Source of the DNA: Cichorium intybus
Taxonomy: Eukaryota; Streptophyta; Magnoliopsida; Asterales; Asteraceae
Reading direction: 5' to 3'
DNA length: 64,000 bases
Assembly (NCBI GenBank): GCA_023525715.1
Contig: CM042015.1
Span: 88,804,750 to 88,868,749 of the forward strand
Under the pieces are notes generated by a model that saw only the letters and a program-made list of their open reading frames with translations, was not told where the DNA came from and did not search any database. The translations under genes were made by a program, and so were the position numbers. This document shows, piece after piece, positions 48,906 to 60,699 of the stretch (position 1 is the first letter of the stretch; each line of letters starts with the position of its first letter).

Positions 48906-49735
48906 TCTTAGCACCGCTCTCATCGTCTCCTTAACCCTTACCACCACTCTAACGATCCTTGTTTCGATTTTCAGAAATCAACATTACATAAAGTATTGAT
49001 CTTGGAGTAGGTGTAACAACTAAATCAAAGCCACCAATAATCAATCATTATTTAATTTTGTTGATGCTTGACTCCAAGATCAATACCTCACAAACAGTCT
49101 CTTTTCTCCCGAACCGCAACAAGTTTGCTTTTTAAATTCCCAAAAGAAGTCATCTACATTGCCGAATTTTCTTGAGAAACAATTCTCTTTTGTCAAAAAT
49201 GAGTAGTTTCTAAAAGAATTCGATATGGTAGGTGATTTTTCCCGAATTGAATACGAAATCGTTATGGTCCAAGAGAAAACAAATTGTTTGTAAGCTATTG
49301 ATCTTGGAGTAGGTGCAACAACTAAATCAAAGCCACCAATGATCAAACACTATTTAATTTTATTGTTGCTCGTCTCCAAGATCAAATAGCTCACAAACAG
49401 ACTCTTTTCTCTCAAACCACAACGAGTTCGCTTTTTCAAATTCTCAAAAGAAATCAACTACACTTCCGAATTTTCTTGAGAAACTTCTCCTTTTTGTCAA
49501 AAACATCTTACCACCGCTCTCATCACCTACCACTCTAGCGATCCTTGTTTCGATTTTTAGAAATCAACATTACATAAAGTATTCAAGTATGAGAAAAGTA
49601 TATTACCTTGCATATCTTCATTATTCATCATCTCAAAATGTCGCGTACCTTGCATATCCCTTATTATCTACCCCACATTTTCGTCAATAAATACAAAGCA
49701 AAAAGCCAACAGGACACACTAAAAGATGTATACAC
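48906..49735 (+). repeat. Satellite array D with unique tail segment
   Basis: A 70-90 bp segment (accgctctcatc ... gatccttgtttcgattt) at 48906-48985 returns the sequence to satellite phase (gtattgatcttggagtaggt). About 1.7 monomers follow. The same tail segment then recurs at 49500-49590, leading into the UBTD exon-4 relic. A third copy of the tail lies at 50985-51085, leading into UBTD copy 2. Confidence 0.8.
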
Positions 49736-49742
49736 ATTGCGA

Positions 49743-49839
49743 CTATCTCCTACGTAGAATGCGATCAATTAAATTTATGGGACCCCGGTCCATATTTGTT
49801 GGCTCGCTCAAAACATAAGGCGGTACTCATATCTATGAC
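49743..49839 (-). pseudogene. UBTD last-exon relic
   Basis: Matches exon 4 and the 3' flank of UBTD copy 2 (51307-51404 and beyond). A 1-base deletion (ggtactc for ggtaactc) shifts the frame, and the splice acceptor is changed from acag to acac. No exons 1-3 lie upstream. It is part of a duplicated block that also includes the satellite tail segment. Confidence 0.85.
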
Positions 49840-50669
49840 GTGTAAATAATATAATTGTTTAGGGTTATTGTTATTAGAATAATATTTGATGACGTAGCTT
49901 TTACACTAGATGTGACAGAAATATGTTAAATTGTTAGAATATTGTTATCCTGTGGAAACAAAATTAATGAGACGCACTTCGTCAACAAGACATTGATAAC
50001 AAAAAAATATATAGAAAGGCAAAATCGAAAGAATTTAAAACTTTCTTTTTTCTGTAAATATATTAAAATGGTAGTCTTAATATCTTCGTGAAAATAATAG
50101 TTTATAAGTTATTACTAAGCTAAAAAAATAAAACTTTATTTTTAATATTATGTTTGACACGTTACAAGTATCTTATTTTTCAAGTTTGTTTAAATTGTAA
50201 GTAGTTTGCAAAATATAAGCCGTCATTTTTGACAATCTATAACTTACAACATGACTATTTTATCAAACTTGAAAATAAAATAGCTTTGTATCATTAAACG
50301 TAGCATTATAAACAACGTTTTATTATTTATTAATTTTTTATACAAAATATGAAACCATTTTAAATTATGACCAAATTATACAATCTCTTAGAACCTTATT
50401 TGTATCACATGGCAAAAAGATTTAGATTTTCTGAGGCATTAGTTGTTTAGTTGTATTTTAAAAAATTAAAAATAAAGATATACAACGTTAAAAATCACAA
50501 GAAATACGAGCGTCTCTTCTTGTCCCCATAACCCTAAATCACTAAACCAAAATCCCTAAACGAAATTTAAAACTATAACCCAAATGAGAAATCGAAAAAA
50601 ACGAGAACAAGAACACTTAGCAATGGTGGTATGAAGAGACGGCAACACTGGCCGATGGTAGCAAGGGTT
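49840..50669. other. AT-rich intergenic stretch
   Basis: Follows the UBTD relic. No coding or RNA feature recognised. The short ORF content near 50573 belongs to satellite sequence starting at about 50670. Confidence 0.5.
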
Positions 50670-50990
50670 TCTTTTAACAAAAATGAGTAGTTCCTAAAAA
50701 AAATTCGATACAATAGGTGATTTTTCCCGAGAAATTGAAAACGTAGCTGTTGTGGTCCAAGAGAAAACAAATTATTTGTAATATACTGATTTAGGAGTTG
50801 TTACAACAACTAAACCAAAACCAGCAATGACCCATTACTATTTAATTTTGTTGTTGCTTGACTCCTATATCAATACCTTACAAAAAATCTATTTTCTCCT
50901 TGACCACAACGAGTTCGTTTTCAATTCCCAAAAAAGAAATCATCTACACTAACGAATTTTCTTGAGAAACTACTCCTTTTTGTCAAAAAC
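50670..50990 (+). repeat. 305-bp satellite, array E (one unit)
   Basis: A single, more diverged monomer (aaaatgagtagttcctaaaa ... gaaactactcctttttgtca) just downstream of the 3' end of UBTD copy 2. Confidence 0.85.
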
Positions 50991-51306
50991 ATCTTACCAC
51001 CACTCTCATCACCTCCTTAACCCTTACCATCACTCTAGCGATCCTTGTTTCGGTTTCTAGAAATCAACATTAGATCAAGTATTAAAGTATGACACAAGTA
51101 TATGTACATTGCATATCTTCATTATTCATCGTCTCAAAAAATGTCACACATCAATATTATTCATGGTACATTCTCCCTTATTATCTACCCCACATTTTCA
51201 TCAAAAAATTTCAAAGCAAAAACTAACAGAACACATTCAAAAAAATGTATGCACATGATATACAAACTTCCCACTAAAATTGCCATATCACCATTCACCA
51301 TGGCGA

Positions 51307-52294
51307 TTATCTCCTACGTAGAATGCGGCCAATCAAATTTATGGCACCACGGTCCATATTTGTTGGCTCGCTCAAAACATAAGGCGGTAACTCATATCTA
51401 TGACCTGTAAATGATATAAAGATGGCAAGGGTATTTATGTCTTTTCATCTCTATTCCACCACCTTTCCATATTTTTGGTGGGAAAAGTTCTTCCCAAAAA
51501 ACATAATATGTAGGGATAAAGTTTTAACATACCTTGATCATCAATGCAGAGTGTCATATCGCCGTTTGGGTATCGAATGCTGTTACTGTCGAGAATTCTT
51601 TGTGCATAGGCCAAATCGCATTCAGCTGCCGCTTCAAGGGCTTCCCAAATCGCTGGCAATTACCCATAAATCGAATGCTATTACTGTCGGAAAATGAAAA
51701 GTTTAAGATTCCGGTCGATGAAGGTCGGAAATTACCTGCTCGGCCGCCGTAGCGTGGGGCGTTACGCCAGAAAGTGGTGCGCATGTCGTGAAGTTCAATC
51801 CAAGATACCCGATTACCCTCGTGCCGCCATGGCCTGGGTGGCCTTAGTCTGTTACGACCACCGCCACCTTCTGTAAGAAGAACGAAACAATTGATTGGAA
51901 TTACCCTTTTATTTCGTTGATTCAACTTAGAACGAACAGACGATTGAAGAGAATTAAGTTTGATTACGGAATTCTAATTGGGAAGGATACCATTTGGTTG
52001 AAGAATTACAAGAACCTCCCAAAAAACCAGGACATCAAATGCAAAATCCGCTCAATGCGCAAAATCAAATCACATTAATCACTTGAATTTTAGCAGCAAA
52101 TTCAAATAATCACTTCAATTTTAACAACAGATTCAAATAGCGGAAATCAAATAAGCAAGAATCATTGAAAACACATATTGGCGATGATTCCACGTCGTAA
52201 AATCTTCAAAATGTTGAAAGAAAACCGATACATAACTTGGAAAATTGGACAACTTACGGCTTTGATCTGCTTCGGATGATTTAGCACAACCCAT
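51307..52294 (-). CDS. UBTD-type (DC-UbP N-terminal domain) protein, copy 2
   Basis: Four exons on the minus strand: 52258-52294, 51736-51870, 51533-51652 and 51307-51404. Introns are GT-AG and phase 1; 129 residues. The N-terminus MGCAKSS is a myristoylation signal, followed by a Gly-rich linker (QGGGGRNR). The UBTD domain reads LRPPRPWRHEGNR, DMRTTFWRNAPRYGGRAAIW, EALEAAAECDLAYAQRILDS, MTLCIDDQ and HRYELPPYVLSEP. It has a C-terminal extension ending ILRRR that copies 1 and 3 lack. Departures from the others are WRNAP for WDTAP and Ile-Asp-Asp for Tyr-Asp-Glu. No stops or frameshifts. It is divergent from copy 3, with 1.4 kb between ATGs, and its 3' side touches the satellite. Confidence 0.87.
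51572..51689 (+). repeat. 20-bp direct repeat, exon 3 / intron 2 of UBTD copy 2
   Basis: atcgaatgctgttactgtcg at 51572-51591 (in exon 3) recurs with one mismatch at 51670-51689 (in the 83-bp intron 2). A local duplication of exon sequence into the intron. Confidence 0.8.
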
Positions 52295-53716
52295 TATGAA
52301 CGATTGCTCTTGTGAATCTTTTGGTGCAAGGTGTATTGAAATGAGGATTGATTCTTATGATTGCAGAAGAGTTTCTGCTAAAAATTTCCCGAAAAGAAAG
52401 AAATGCGTCGTAATGATGAATCAGTAATTGGTGTTTATGAAGGTCTGTTAGTAACGAACTCACTCTGCAAATATTTGAATGTTGTAAATTTGGAGGCGGG
52501 GCAGTTGAGTTGCAAATATTTCGGCGGACATGTATCACGATTGCAACAAAAAATCGTAAATATTTATTAATTTTCTTTTAAGAAGATATACTTTGAAAAA
52601 AAATTCTCTATTGGGAGTAATTTTATAAAATCAGAAAAAAAACCCAACTTTTTCAACTATTTACGATAAAAAACCGGTAACTATTTTTTATTAAAAGAGT
52701 CACTGACATTTATCAATTTTACATCTTACTGATTAATGACTTATGACATTTATCAATTTTACATCTTACTGATTAAAAGTTCCACTACACAACATACCAT
52801 ACAAAGTATAGGACTTGATATCTTCCCCATCTTGTAATAGTTAACAATTTAATTTAATAATGACATCGTAAAAGCCAACATTTAGATATTGATCACCAAA
52901 CATCTCTTGTGGTCAATATATAAGTGTTTGCTCAGTTGTCAAGTCAAATTGCGAGATACTACAAGATGGAGGAAGAAATCAGTACTTATAATTTTGATGG
53001 GATGTTGTGTATGAGGGTTTGGATCCTTTGGAAATATTTTAAATTTGTATAGAATTATTATCACGGTAAACGGTTGTCAATAGTCATTAATGATCAAAGT
53101 ATAAAAAAGATAGAATGCAAATGGTTTAGAGAAATAATTAGTGGCTTTTCAGGTAAGAGAATGAATAAGTAAGAGCTTTCATGTAATTTGCTTTTTATAA
53201 ACCATTTTGTTGCCTGTTATTTTTCTACTTAATCCTCATTTTCATGTTATTTTCTCAAGAGTCAACTTGGTATTTGAAATATCATTATTTTTTCTTGGTC
53301 ACCAAAAGTAAATACCATTGTTGAGAAATTACATTGAAAAACCGAAAATAAGTGTATTGGATGCAACTTAATTGATTTAATTAGAAAAATTATATCATTA
53401 TTTCTATAATGTATTTATTATTAATTATATTTGTTATATTAATTATTTATAAATTTTAAAAAATAAATAAATAACTGTCTATGGGTTAAGGGACCAGCAT
53501 CATTCACTTTTTGCCATTTTACGTCATTCAAATACTTGCTTCATTTTTCATATGAAGGACTTCTGCAACTATTGATTCAGCAGTGTTCATGACGAATTCT
53601 GGTAGACCCAGCTTTCTTTTCAAGAAATTTTAGCAGAAACTGATCTCCAATCAGAAGAATCAAGGAACATTTCACACAACTCAGCACCCGAAGATTCACA
53701 GGAGCGCTCAATCATA
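52295..53716. promoter_or_regulatory. Shared upstream region of divergent UBTD copies 2 and 3
   Basis: About 1.4 kb between two head-to-head start codons. The leaders of both genes share ttttagcagaaact-like words. A caaatatttgcaga-like word precedes copies 1 and 2 (36-47; minus 52464-52477), with a weaker match before copy 3 (53531-53544). The word tgacatttatcaattttaca is repeated at 52706 and 52744 (tandem copies about 38 bp apart). No convincing TATA box is seen for either gene. Confidence 0.4.
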
Positions 53717-55184
53717 ATGGGTTGCGTCAAATCATCGAATAACAATGATGGCCGTAAGTATTCAGAATCCTCCAAGTTCTTTCATGAGTTTTCTACAAAT
53801 CTTTTGCAGATTTTAGGATGTGAAATGATGGTAATTGTCAATTTATCATATGGGTTATATGTGTTTTGACAGATTCTTGAATCTTTGATTGTGTTCTTTG
53901 AACTAGTTGCTAAACATGAAGCGATATGAATCAATTGAGTGTGTAATTAGGTTTTCAGTGAGGGTTTTGCTACGAGTGTTTGATCTTCGAGGGGTTTATA
54001 AATTCTTGGTGTCTCTAATGGCTGTTTTTCTATCGAGTAATCATGATCTGATATTCGCATTGGGCAGTTTTTTCAGTTAATTACCTAGTTTTTGGGGTTC
54101 TTAAAATTCTTAAATCAGATCGATGATTTCTGTGTTCTAATTTCAGTCAATCGAATTTGGTCTAAAGATTATCTAGTTACGTTATTTTGTTGAAGAGTAT
54201 CCTCGATAATTGGCTGTTCTACGTTCTTAAGAATTCTACAAGATAAAATTTCCTATTCGAACATAATTCTCCTAATAAATTCTTGATACTAATATGTAAT
54301 GGTCCACACAATTATCTTGGTTTGTGATCTTGAAGGGCAATTTAGGTCGATTGTGTTACTTTAATTTCTTCTAATGTACTAGCAATCTAATATTAATACA
54401 AAGTAATATTCCCCGCTATAATTAAAATAAAACACTGAAAGTACAAATCCAGTAACTTTTTCAACATATGATGCCTTAATAAGAAAGAAAATTGAAGATG
54501 CAAATGTTGTAACATAAAGAAATAAATATACAACTCTATAATAAACAAATATATAAAAGTACATTGCTATTTCTTGCAGGACGTAGACCTATCAGAATCA
54601 GAAAACCGAGGCCTTGGGACCACACTGAAGCAATCACTCGTGCTCAGCTTAACGCAATGCGTGAGGAGTTTTGGGACACCGCGCCATATTATGGCGGTCA
54701 ACGAGGTAATTTTTCTCATCATTTTTGTAACAATATATGAAAGCACATTGCAATTTCTTAACTTTTTTTTTGTTAGTATCTTATTTTGTTTAATATTTAT
54801 TAGAGATTTGGGATGCACTTAGAGCAGCCGCGGAGGCTGAGTTACACTTAGCACAAGCAATAATTGATAGTGCGGGAATTATCGCTCACGAGCGGGACTT
54901 GACGGTTTGCTATGATGAGAGAGGTAAGTTAGACTGTTTGTTATACCTGACAGTACTAGACAAACTTTCTAGGTCTATATCTAATAATAATGATGAAGAA
55001 GGCATTTATGTCTTTTTCCACTGACAAAAGAAAATTCCTAATCAATCATAGTCTAAGTTTCATGCATGCTAGATATAGTACAAGTATGCCATGTTCTTTT
55101 GGCTTACTTTTATTATTTATAGGTGCGAGATATGAGTTACCGTTGTATGTTTTGAGCGAGCCAAGGAATTTGACTGAGGGTTAG
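53717..55184 (+). CDS. UBTD-type (DC-UbP N-terminal domain) protein, copy 3
   Basis: Exons 53717-53753, 54580-54705, 54804-54923 and 55123-55184; GT-AG introns, all phase 1; 114 residues. The N-terminus MGCVKSSNNN is myristoylatable and followed by a basic patch (GRRRPIRIRKPRPW). The domain is closest to the family norm: EEFWDTAPYYGGQREIWDAL, AAAEAELHLAQAIIDSAGI, DLTVCYDERGARYELPLYVL and SEPRNLTEG at the end. Of the four copies it looks the least changed. UBTD proteins in animals link E2/E3 enzymes with deubiquitinases; the plant role is inferred from the family only. Intron 1 is the largest (826 bp). Confidence 0.92.
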
Positions 55185-55632
55185 AGATGAGAACAATGAG
55201 AATTTGGTAGTTTTAACACGAAGATTGTTGATCATGTATAGACATTTTGGTATGGTGTCTTGTTAGATTTTGCTTTTACATTCTTGATGAAAATGTGAAT
55301 AAAAATTTAGGTTTTTTTGGTCGTCGTGAAATGTGAATAATATTGGTATGTGACAATTTGTGTTGAAGGATAATGGATGTATACGATATGTACACTTGCT
55401 TGTGCTTGTCTCTCTGAAAATAAAAATGATAGGTGTACTGACCTAGTATATGCATGAATGATGTAGAATTGAAATTGTCATTATTCTTTTAAAGTCAATA
55501 TTTTTTTTGAATACGACAATATTCCTTGCACTAACATATACTAAAATGCCACTAATCAGAAGCCCTTTTATTTTTATAAAGATGAAAAAGACAAAACTAG
55601 ACACTTACCTTAACATTTCTCCAAGAAAATAA

Positions 55633-55735
55633 GGAATTTCGGGGCATTAGTCTATATTACTGTGGCCGCCAACGAAGTGATTTTCTTCATCATTTTTATA
55701 AATAATAAATGGAACTACATTGCTATTTCTTAAAA
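55633..55735 (+). pseudogene. UBTD exon-2/intron-2 relic
   Basis: aatttcggggcattagtcta and the following text match the end of exon 2 and the start of intron 2 of copy 3 (54667-54760: gagttttgggacaccgcgcc...). The donor gt is kept as gaagtgatttt. No other exon is present. It lies 450 bp after copy 3 on the same strand, so it is probably the remains of a tandem duplicate. Confidence 0.7.
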
Positions 55736-56370
55736 ACTATTCTAGGAATTTGATAAAGCATCGTCAACTCGTCAAAAATAAACCTCCACTAGATAACTAT
55801 CCTTTCGGTAATTAGTCAATTGCATTGCCTAAATCACTTATTACTTCAATATAATATGTTTGACTAACAAAGAGCAACCAAGCAATATAGGCGGGAGTTA
55901 GGATCATTTTGGTATATCACCTCTTTGGAAAAATCTAACAACCTAGCCAAACGTGATTACTCTAGACACCAGTCTCCTGGTTATGGTTATGTTTACTGGT
56001 ATTACAATTGGAATTGATAATTTTTATTTGGTATTAGAAATGGAAAATTATCTAGTAAAGTAAACTAATTAAACTAAACTACTTAATCGGAATTTAAAGA
56101 AAGTAAAAAAAAAATTGACAAATTGGAAAAGAATATGCTCAAAATGGTGATTGCTTTCGGGTTTAATTAAATTCATAAGGTGTATCGTAGTGGGTATTAC
56201 TAGCTTTTCCTTTGTTCAAGCACACATCATAGCTGTAATAATTTATATCTAAAGCGGTGTTAAATTAGGTGCGCCGACCTACACTCATTTGGATACTTTG
56301 CATGATGGAGAAGACCATACTAGAATCATCTTACATAAAGATAAATTTAAATAGTGTCTAATCAAGGTAA
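55736..56370. other. Intergenic stretch
   Basis: AT-rich sequence without a recognised gene, RNA or element. Confidence 0.5.
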
Positions 56371-56820
56371 TAGAAAAGATTTATATATTAAATGCATCGA
56401 CAATACAAAACAATGTTTAGCTAATCTAAAACATTCAAACCCTAACTACAATACGATAAATAAAACAAACCCACTCTCTCTCTTGCAATCATGGGAAAAT
56501 TAGTCAAACATGAGATTGATTATTGAAGGGATGAATTAGAAGCGGTAAATGGATGATGTATTTATAAGTTGATTTGGAGGGTTAGCTTTAGTTTTTAAGC
56601 AATTTGGGACATGTTAGTTATGGGTTTTGGTTAACTTGGGGAACAAGTAAAATGGTTTTGGTACGATTTAATGTTGGTTTACTTGGGATTCAAGCTACAT
56701 GAGGAAAAGATTTATATATTAAATGCATAGACAATACAAATTTATCCCAAATGATGACATTGCTTATTGAAGGGATGAATTAGAAGTGGTGAATTGGTGA
56801 TGTATTTATAGGTTGATTTT

Positions 56821-57872
56821 GGGATAGGGTTAGGGTGGGATAGGGTGAGGGTGGGATGGGTGGGCAGGGTGGGAGTAGGTGGGTGCAGTAGTATGGCAGG
56901 GTAGGTGTGGTGGGAGAGGGATGGGAGGGTTGGAGGTCAGTGGGCGGGGTAGGGTAGGGTAGCATAAGGTAGAGGTGAGGTGGAGGTGAATGGGCGGGAT
57001 AGAGTAGGGTGGCATTGGGTAGGGATGAGTGAGTGTGGGTGTGGTATATGGTAGGGTGGGTGTAGGATGGTGGGGGTGGTTGGGGTAGTATGATATGGTA
57101 TAGGGCAGAGTGGGTGTGTGTGAGTGGGATGAAATGGGTGAATGGGCGGGGTAGGGTCGGGACGACTGTGTTATAGGGTGGGTGGGGTGGGGGTGGTTCG
57201 CATAGTATGGTATGGTATGGGGAAGGGGTGGATGCGGTGTGGGTGGGATAGATAGGGTAGGGTGGGTGAGTAGGTGGGGTAGGGTGGCGGTAGGATAGGG
57301 TGAGGGTGGAGTGGGGTGGGTAGGGATGGGTAGGTGGGTATGGGATGGTGGGGGTGGTTGGGGTAGTATGATATGGTATGGGGCAGGGTGGGTGTGGCGT
57401 GTGTGGGATGGAATGGGTGAGTGAGCGTGGTAGGGTAGGGTGGGGTAGGGACGAGTGAGTGTAGGTGTGTTATAGGTTGGGGTGGGGGTGGGGTGGGTGG
57501 GTATGGGGTGGTGGGGCTGGTTTGGGTAGTATGGTATGGTATGGGGGAGTTGTGGGTGGGATAGAATGGGTGGGGTGGATGAGTAGGTGGGGTAGGGTGG
57601 GGGTAGGATAAGGTGTGGGTGGAGTGGGGTGGGTAGGGATGGGTGGGTGGAGGGGGTAAGGTGGGTAAGGTGGGTGGGGGTAGTATGGCGAGGTAGATAT
57701 GGGTGGGTTGGAGGTGAGTGGATGGGGCAGGTTAGGGTGGCATATGGTAAATATGAGGTTGGTAAGGGTATGGCGGGTGGAGTAAGTAGGGGTGGGTGGG
57801 TAGGTTAGGTGGGGTGGGGTGGGGTGGGTAGGGGTAGGATGGTGGTAGGGTGGGTATAGGTGGTGAAAGGGG
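56821..57872 (+). repeat. G-rich minisatellite (about 1.05 kb)
   Basis: Degenerate tandem repetition of gggtaggg, ggtggg, gggatggg and related words over more than 1 kb. The plus strand has almost no C. It is bounded on both sides by aggttgattttggga (56810-56824 and 57882-57896), so it sits inside one unit of the surrounding tandem array. It is strongly predicted to form G-quadruplexes. The Pro-rich minus-strand ORFs here are artefacts. Confidence 0.9.
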
Positions 57873-59088
57873 TGTATTATTAGGTTGATTTTGGGAGATT
57901 AGCTTTAGTTTTCAAGCAATATGGGACATGCTAGTAATGTGTTTTGGTTAACTTATGGAGCAAGTAAAATGGTGTTAGAATGGTTTACTATTGATTTACT
58001 TGGGATACAAGCTACTTGAGGAAAAGATTTATATATTAAATACATAGACGATACAAATTTATCCCAAAATGATGAGATTGATTGTTGAAGGGATGAATTA
58101 GAAGTGGTGAATTGATGGTGTATTTGTAGGTTGATTTTAGGAGATTGACTTTAGATTTCAAGCAATATGGGACATGTTAGTAATGGGTTTTGGTTAACTT
58201 ATGGAACAAGTAAAATGGTGTTGGAATGATTTAATGTTGGTTTAGTTGGGATTCAAGCTACATGATAGAAAGATCTATATATTAAATGCATAGAATATAC
58301 AATACAAAGTTTAACAAATCTAAAACATTCAGACCCTAACTACAATATGATAAACAAAATAAAACTAGTCTTAGTTGCAATCATGGTTGAAATTAATCAG
58401 ACAGGGTAATGGAATAATAACTCACATTGTTAATGATGAACTTTCTTCATTCGAAGGACCGAGATCTTTTATCCCAAATGATAACATTGATAATTGAATG
58501 GATGAATTAGAAGTGGTGAATTGGTGATGTATTTATAGGTTTTTTAGGGGGTTAGCTTTAGTGTTTAAACAATATGGTACATGTTAGTTATGGGTTTTTG
58601 TTAACTTGGGGAACAAGTAAACTGGTTTTGGTATGATTTGATGTTGGTTTACTTGTTATTCAACCTACGTGAGGGAATGATAATTATAGTAAATTCATCG
58701 ACAATATAATGTATAACGCATCTAAGAAAATCAAATCCTAATAACAATATGATAATAAAACTAACCAAATCTTAGTTGTAATCATGGGAGGAATTAGCCT
58801 TTCAAGATAGTTGAACGATAACCCACGTTGTTGATGATGAACTTTCTTCATTCGAAGGACTGATATATTTATCCCAAATGATGATAATGATTATTAGGGA
58901 TGAATTAGAGGTGGTGAATTAGTGTATTTATAGATTGATTTTGGGAGGTTAGCTTTAGTTTTATAGCAATATGGGACATGTTAGTAATGGGTTTTTGTTA
59001 ACTTATGGAACAAGTAAAATGGTGTTGGAATGATTTATGTTGGTTTACTTGGGATTCTAGCTACATGAGAGAGATTTATATCTATATA

Positions 59089-59545
<457 letters not shown>

Positions 59546-59792
59546 ATAGAAAATACAAAACAATGTTTAATGAATCTAAAACATTCAAACCCTACTACAA
59601 TATGACAAAAATAACAAACCTTGTCTTAGTTGAAATATTGGGAGAAATTAATCAGATAGGGTAACGGAAGAATAACTCATGTTGTTAACGTTGAACTTTC
59701 TTCATTGGAAGGACCGGGATATTTTCTCAAATGGTGTGATTAATTATTGAAGGAATGAATTAGAAGTGGTGAGTTTGCGACATAATTATAGG

Positions 59793-59823
59793 TTTTTTTT
59801 TTTTTGGAGGGGGGGGGGGGGGG
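59793..59823 (+). repeat. Homopolymer T-run and G15 run
   Basis: A run of T followed by gga and 15 G residues in the last unit of the tandem array. It is prone to sequencing and assembly errors. Confidence 0.85.
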
Positions 59824-59995
59824 TGGGGTGTTTAAATAATATCTGACATGCTAGTTATGAGTTTTTGTTAACTTAGGGAACAAGTAAAATGGATTTTGTA
59901 TGATTTAATGTTGGTTACTTAGTATTCAAGCTACATGAGGGAAGGATTATTATATCAAATTTATCGACAATACATTGTTTAACAAATCTAAAAAG

Positions 59996-60610
59996 TTCAA
60001 ATCCTAACAACAATACGATAAATAAAACCAACCTACTCCAAAATTGGGGGATAATGTTGGATAACTCATGGAGGATCGAATTATTGACTTTGTTGGAAAC
60101 CAATCAAGATGTCTTTTACATTCTTTTGGGTAATCAAAGGTAAATATAAATATGGTGTTTTATATAACTCCATTTTGATTCATTTTTGAGATTTATGCCA
60201 CGGAAACAAACTCGTCCTATAGTCATATCATGCGAATTAACATTTTAACCATTTATGTACCCTTTATACATTTCTTTAAATTTCTTTAAAATCCGTTAAT
60301 GTTCTCTTCTAAAGAATAGGAGTATCCCTTATTATTAGTTCGATCCTCTAAATATTTTCCTTACTCATGGAAAACTGGCTTCATTAATTTATTGACTTAA
60401 TATATGAATCTAACTGCCACTTGATTACCCGATCATCTAACGTGGTTTTCAATATTATTGGATCATTATAGATTTGTTTACTTGCCACACACGTATCCCG
60501 ATCATTAAGTACGATATTTACTTAATTAAGAATTAAGAATCTAGAACATACCTCTTAATGATGTGTGACTCGTAACTCATTGTATGTTGAGAGAAACCTA
60601 AGATAAAACC
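59996..60610. other. Intergenic stretch with possible ncRNA template
   Basis: No protein-coding gene recognised. On the minus strand, transcription from the USE/TATA promoter at 60641-60693 would run into this region. The sequence just downstream does not begin like U1, U2, U4 or U5 snRNA. Confidence 0.35.
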
Positions 60611-60693
60611 GAAGATGTGGGACGTTGTTAGCTTGGGGTTTATTTATAGGTCTTATTATTAAGTTAATTCATATTCTTCTGTCGATGTGGGAC
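60611..60693 (-). promoter_or_regulatory. U-snRNA-type promoter: USE and TATA at 34-bp spacing
   Basis: On the minus strand gtcccacatcg (60693-60683) is an exact match to the plant upstream sequence element RTCCCACATCG. Exactly 34 bp later comes tataaata (60648-60641). In plants this spacing marks RNA polymerase II snRNA genes; about 24 bp marks Pol III. A second, imperfect gtcccacatcttc lies at 60623-60611, near where transcription would start. The motif pair also occurs in dispersed repeats, so activity is unproven. Confidence 0.5.
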
Positions 60694-60699
60694 AATATT

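Noticed and set aside
56780..57015. Pro-rich minus-strand ORFs
   Set aside because: They are reverse readings of the G-rich minisatellite.
56821..57872. Interstitial telomere repeat
   Set aside because: The first few bases read tagggttaggg, but the tract is mainly gggtgg/gggatggg without a regular TTTAGGG period.
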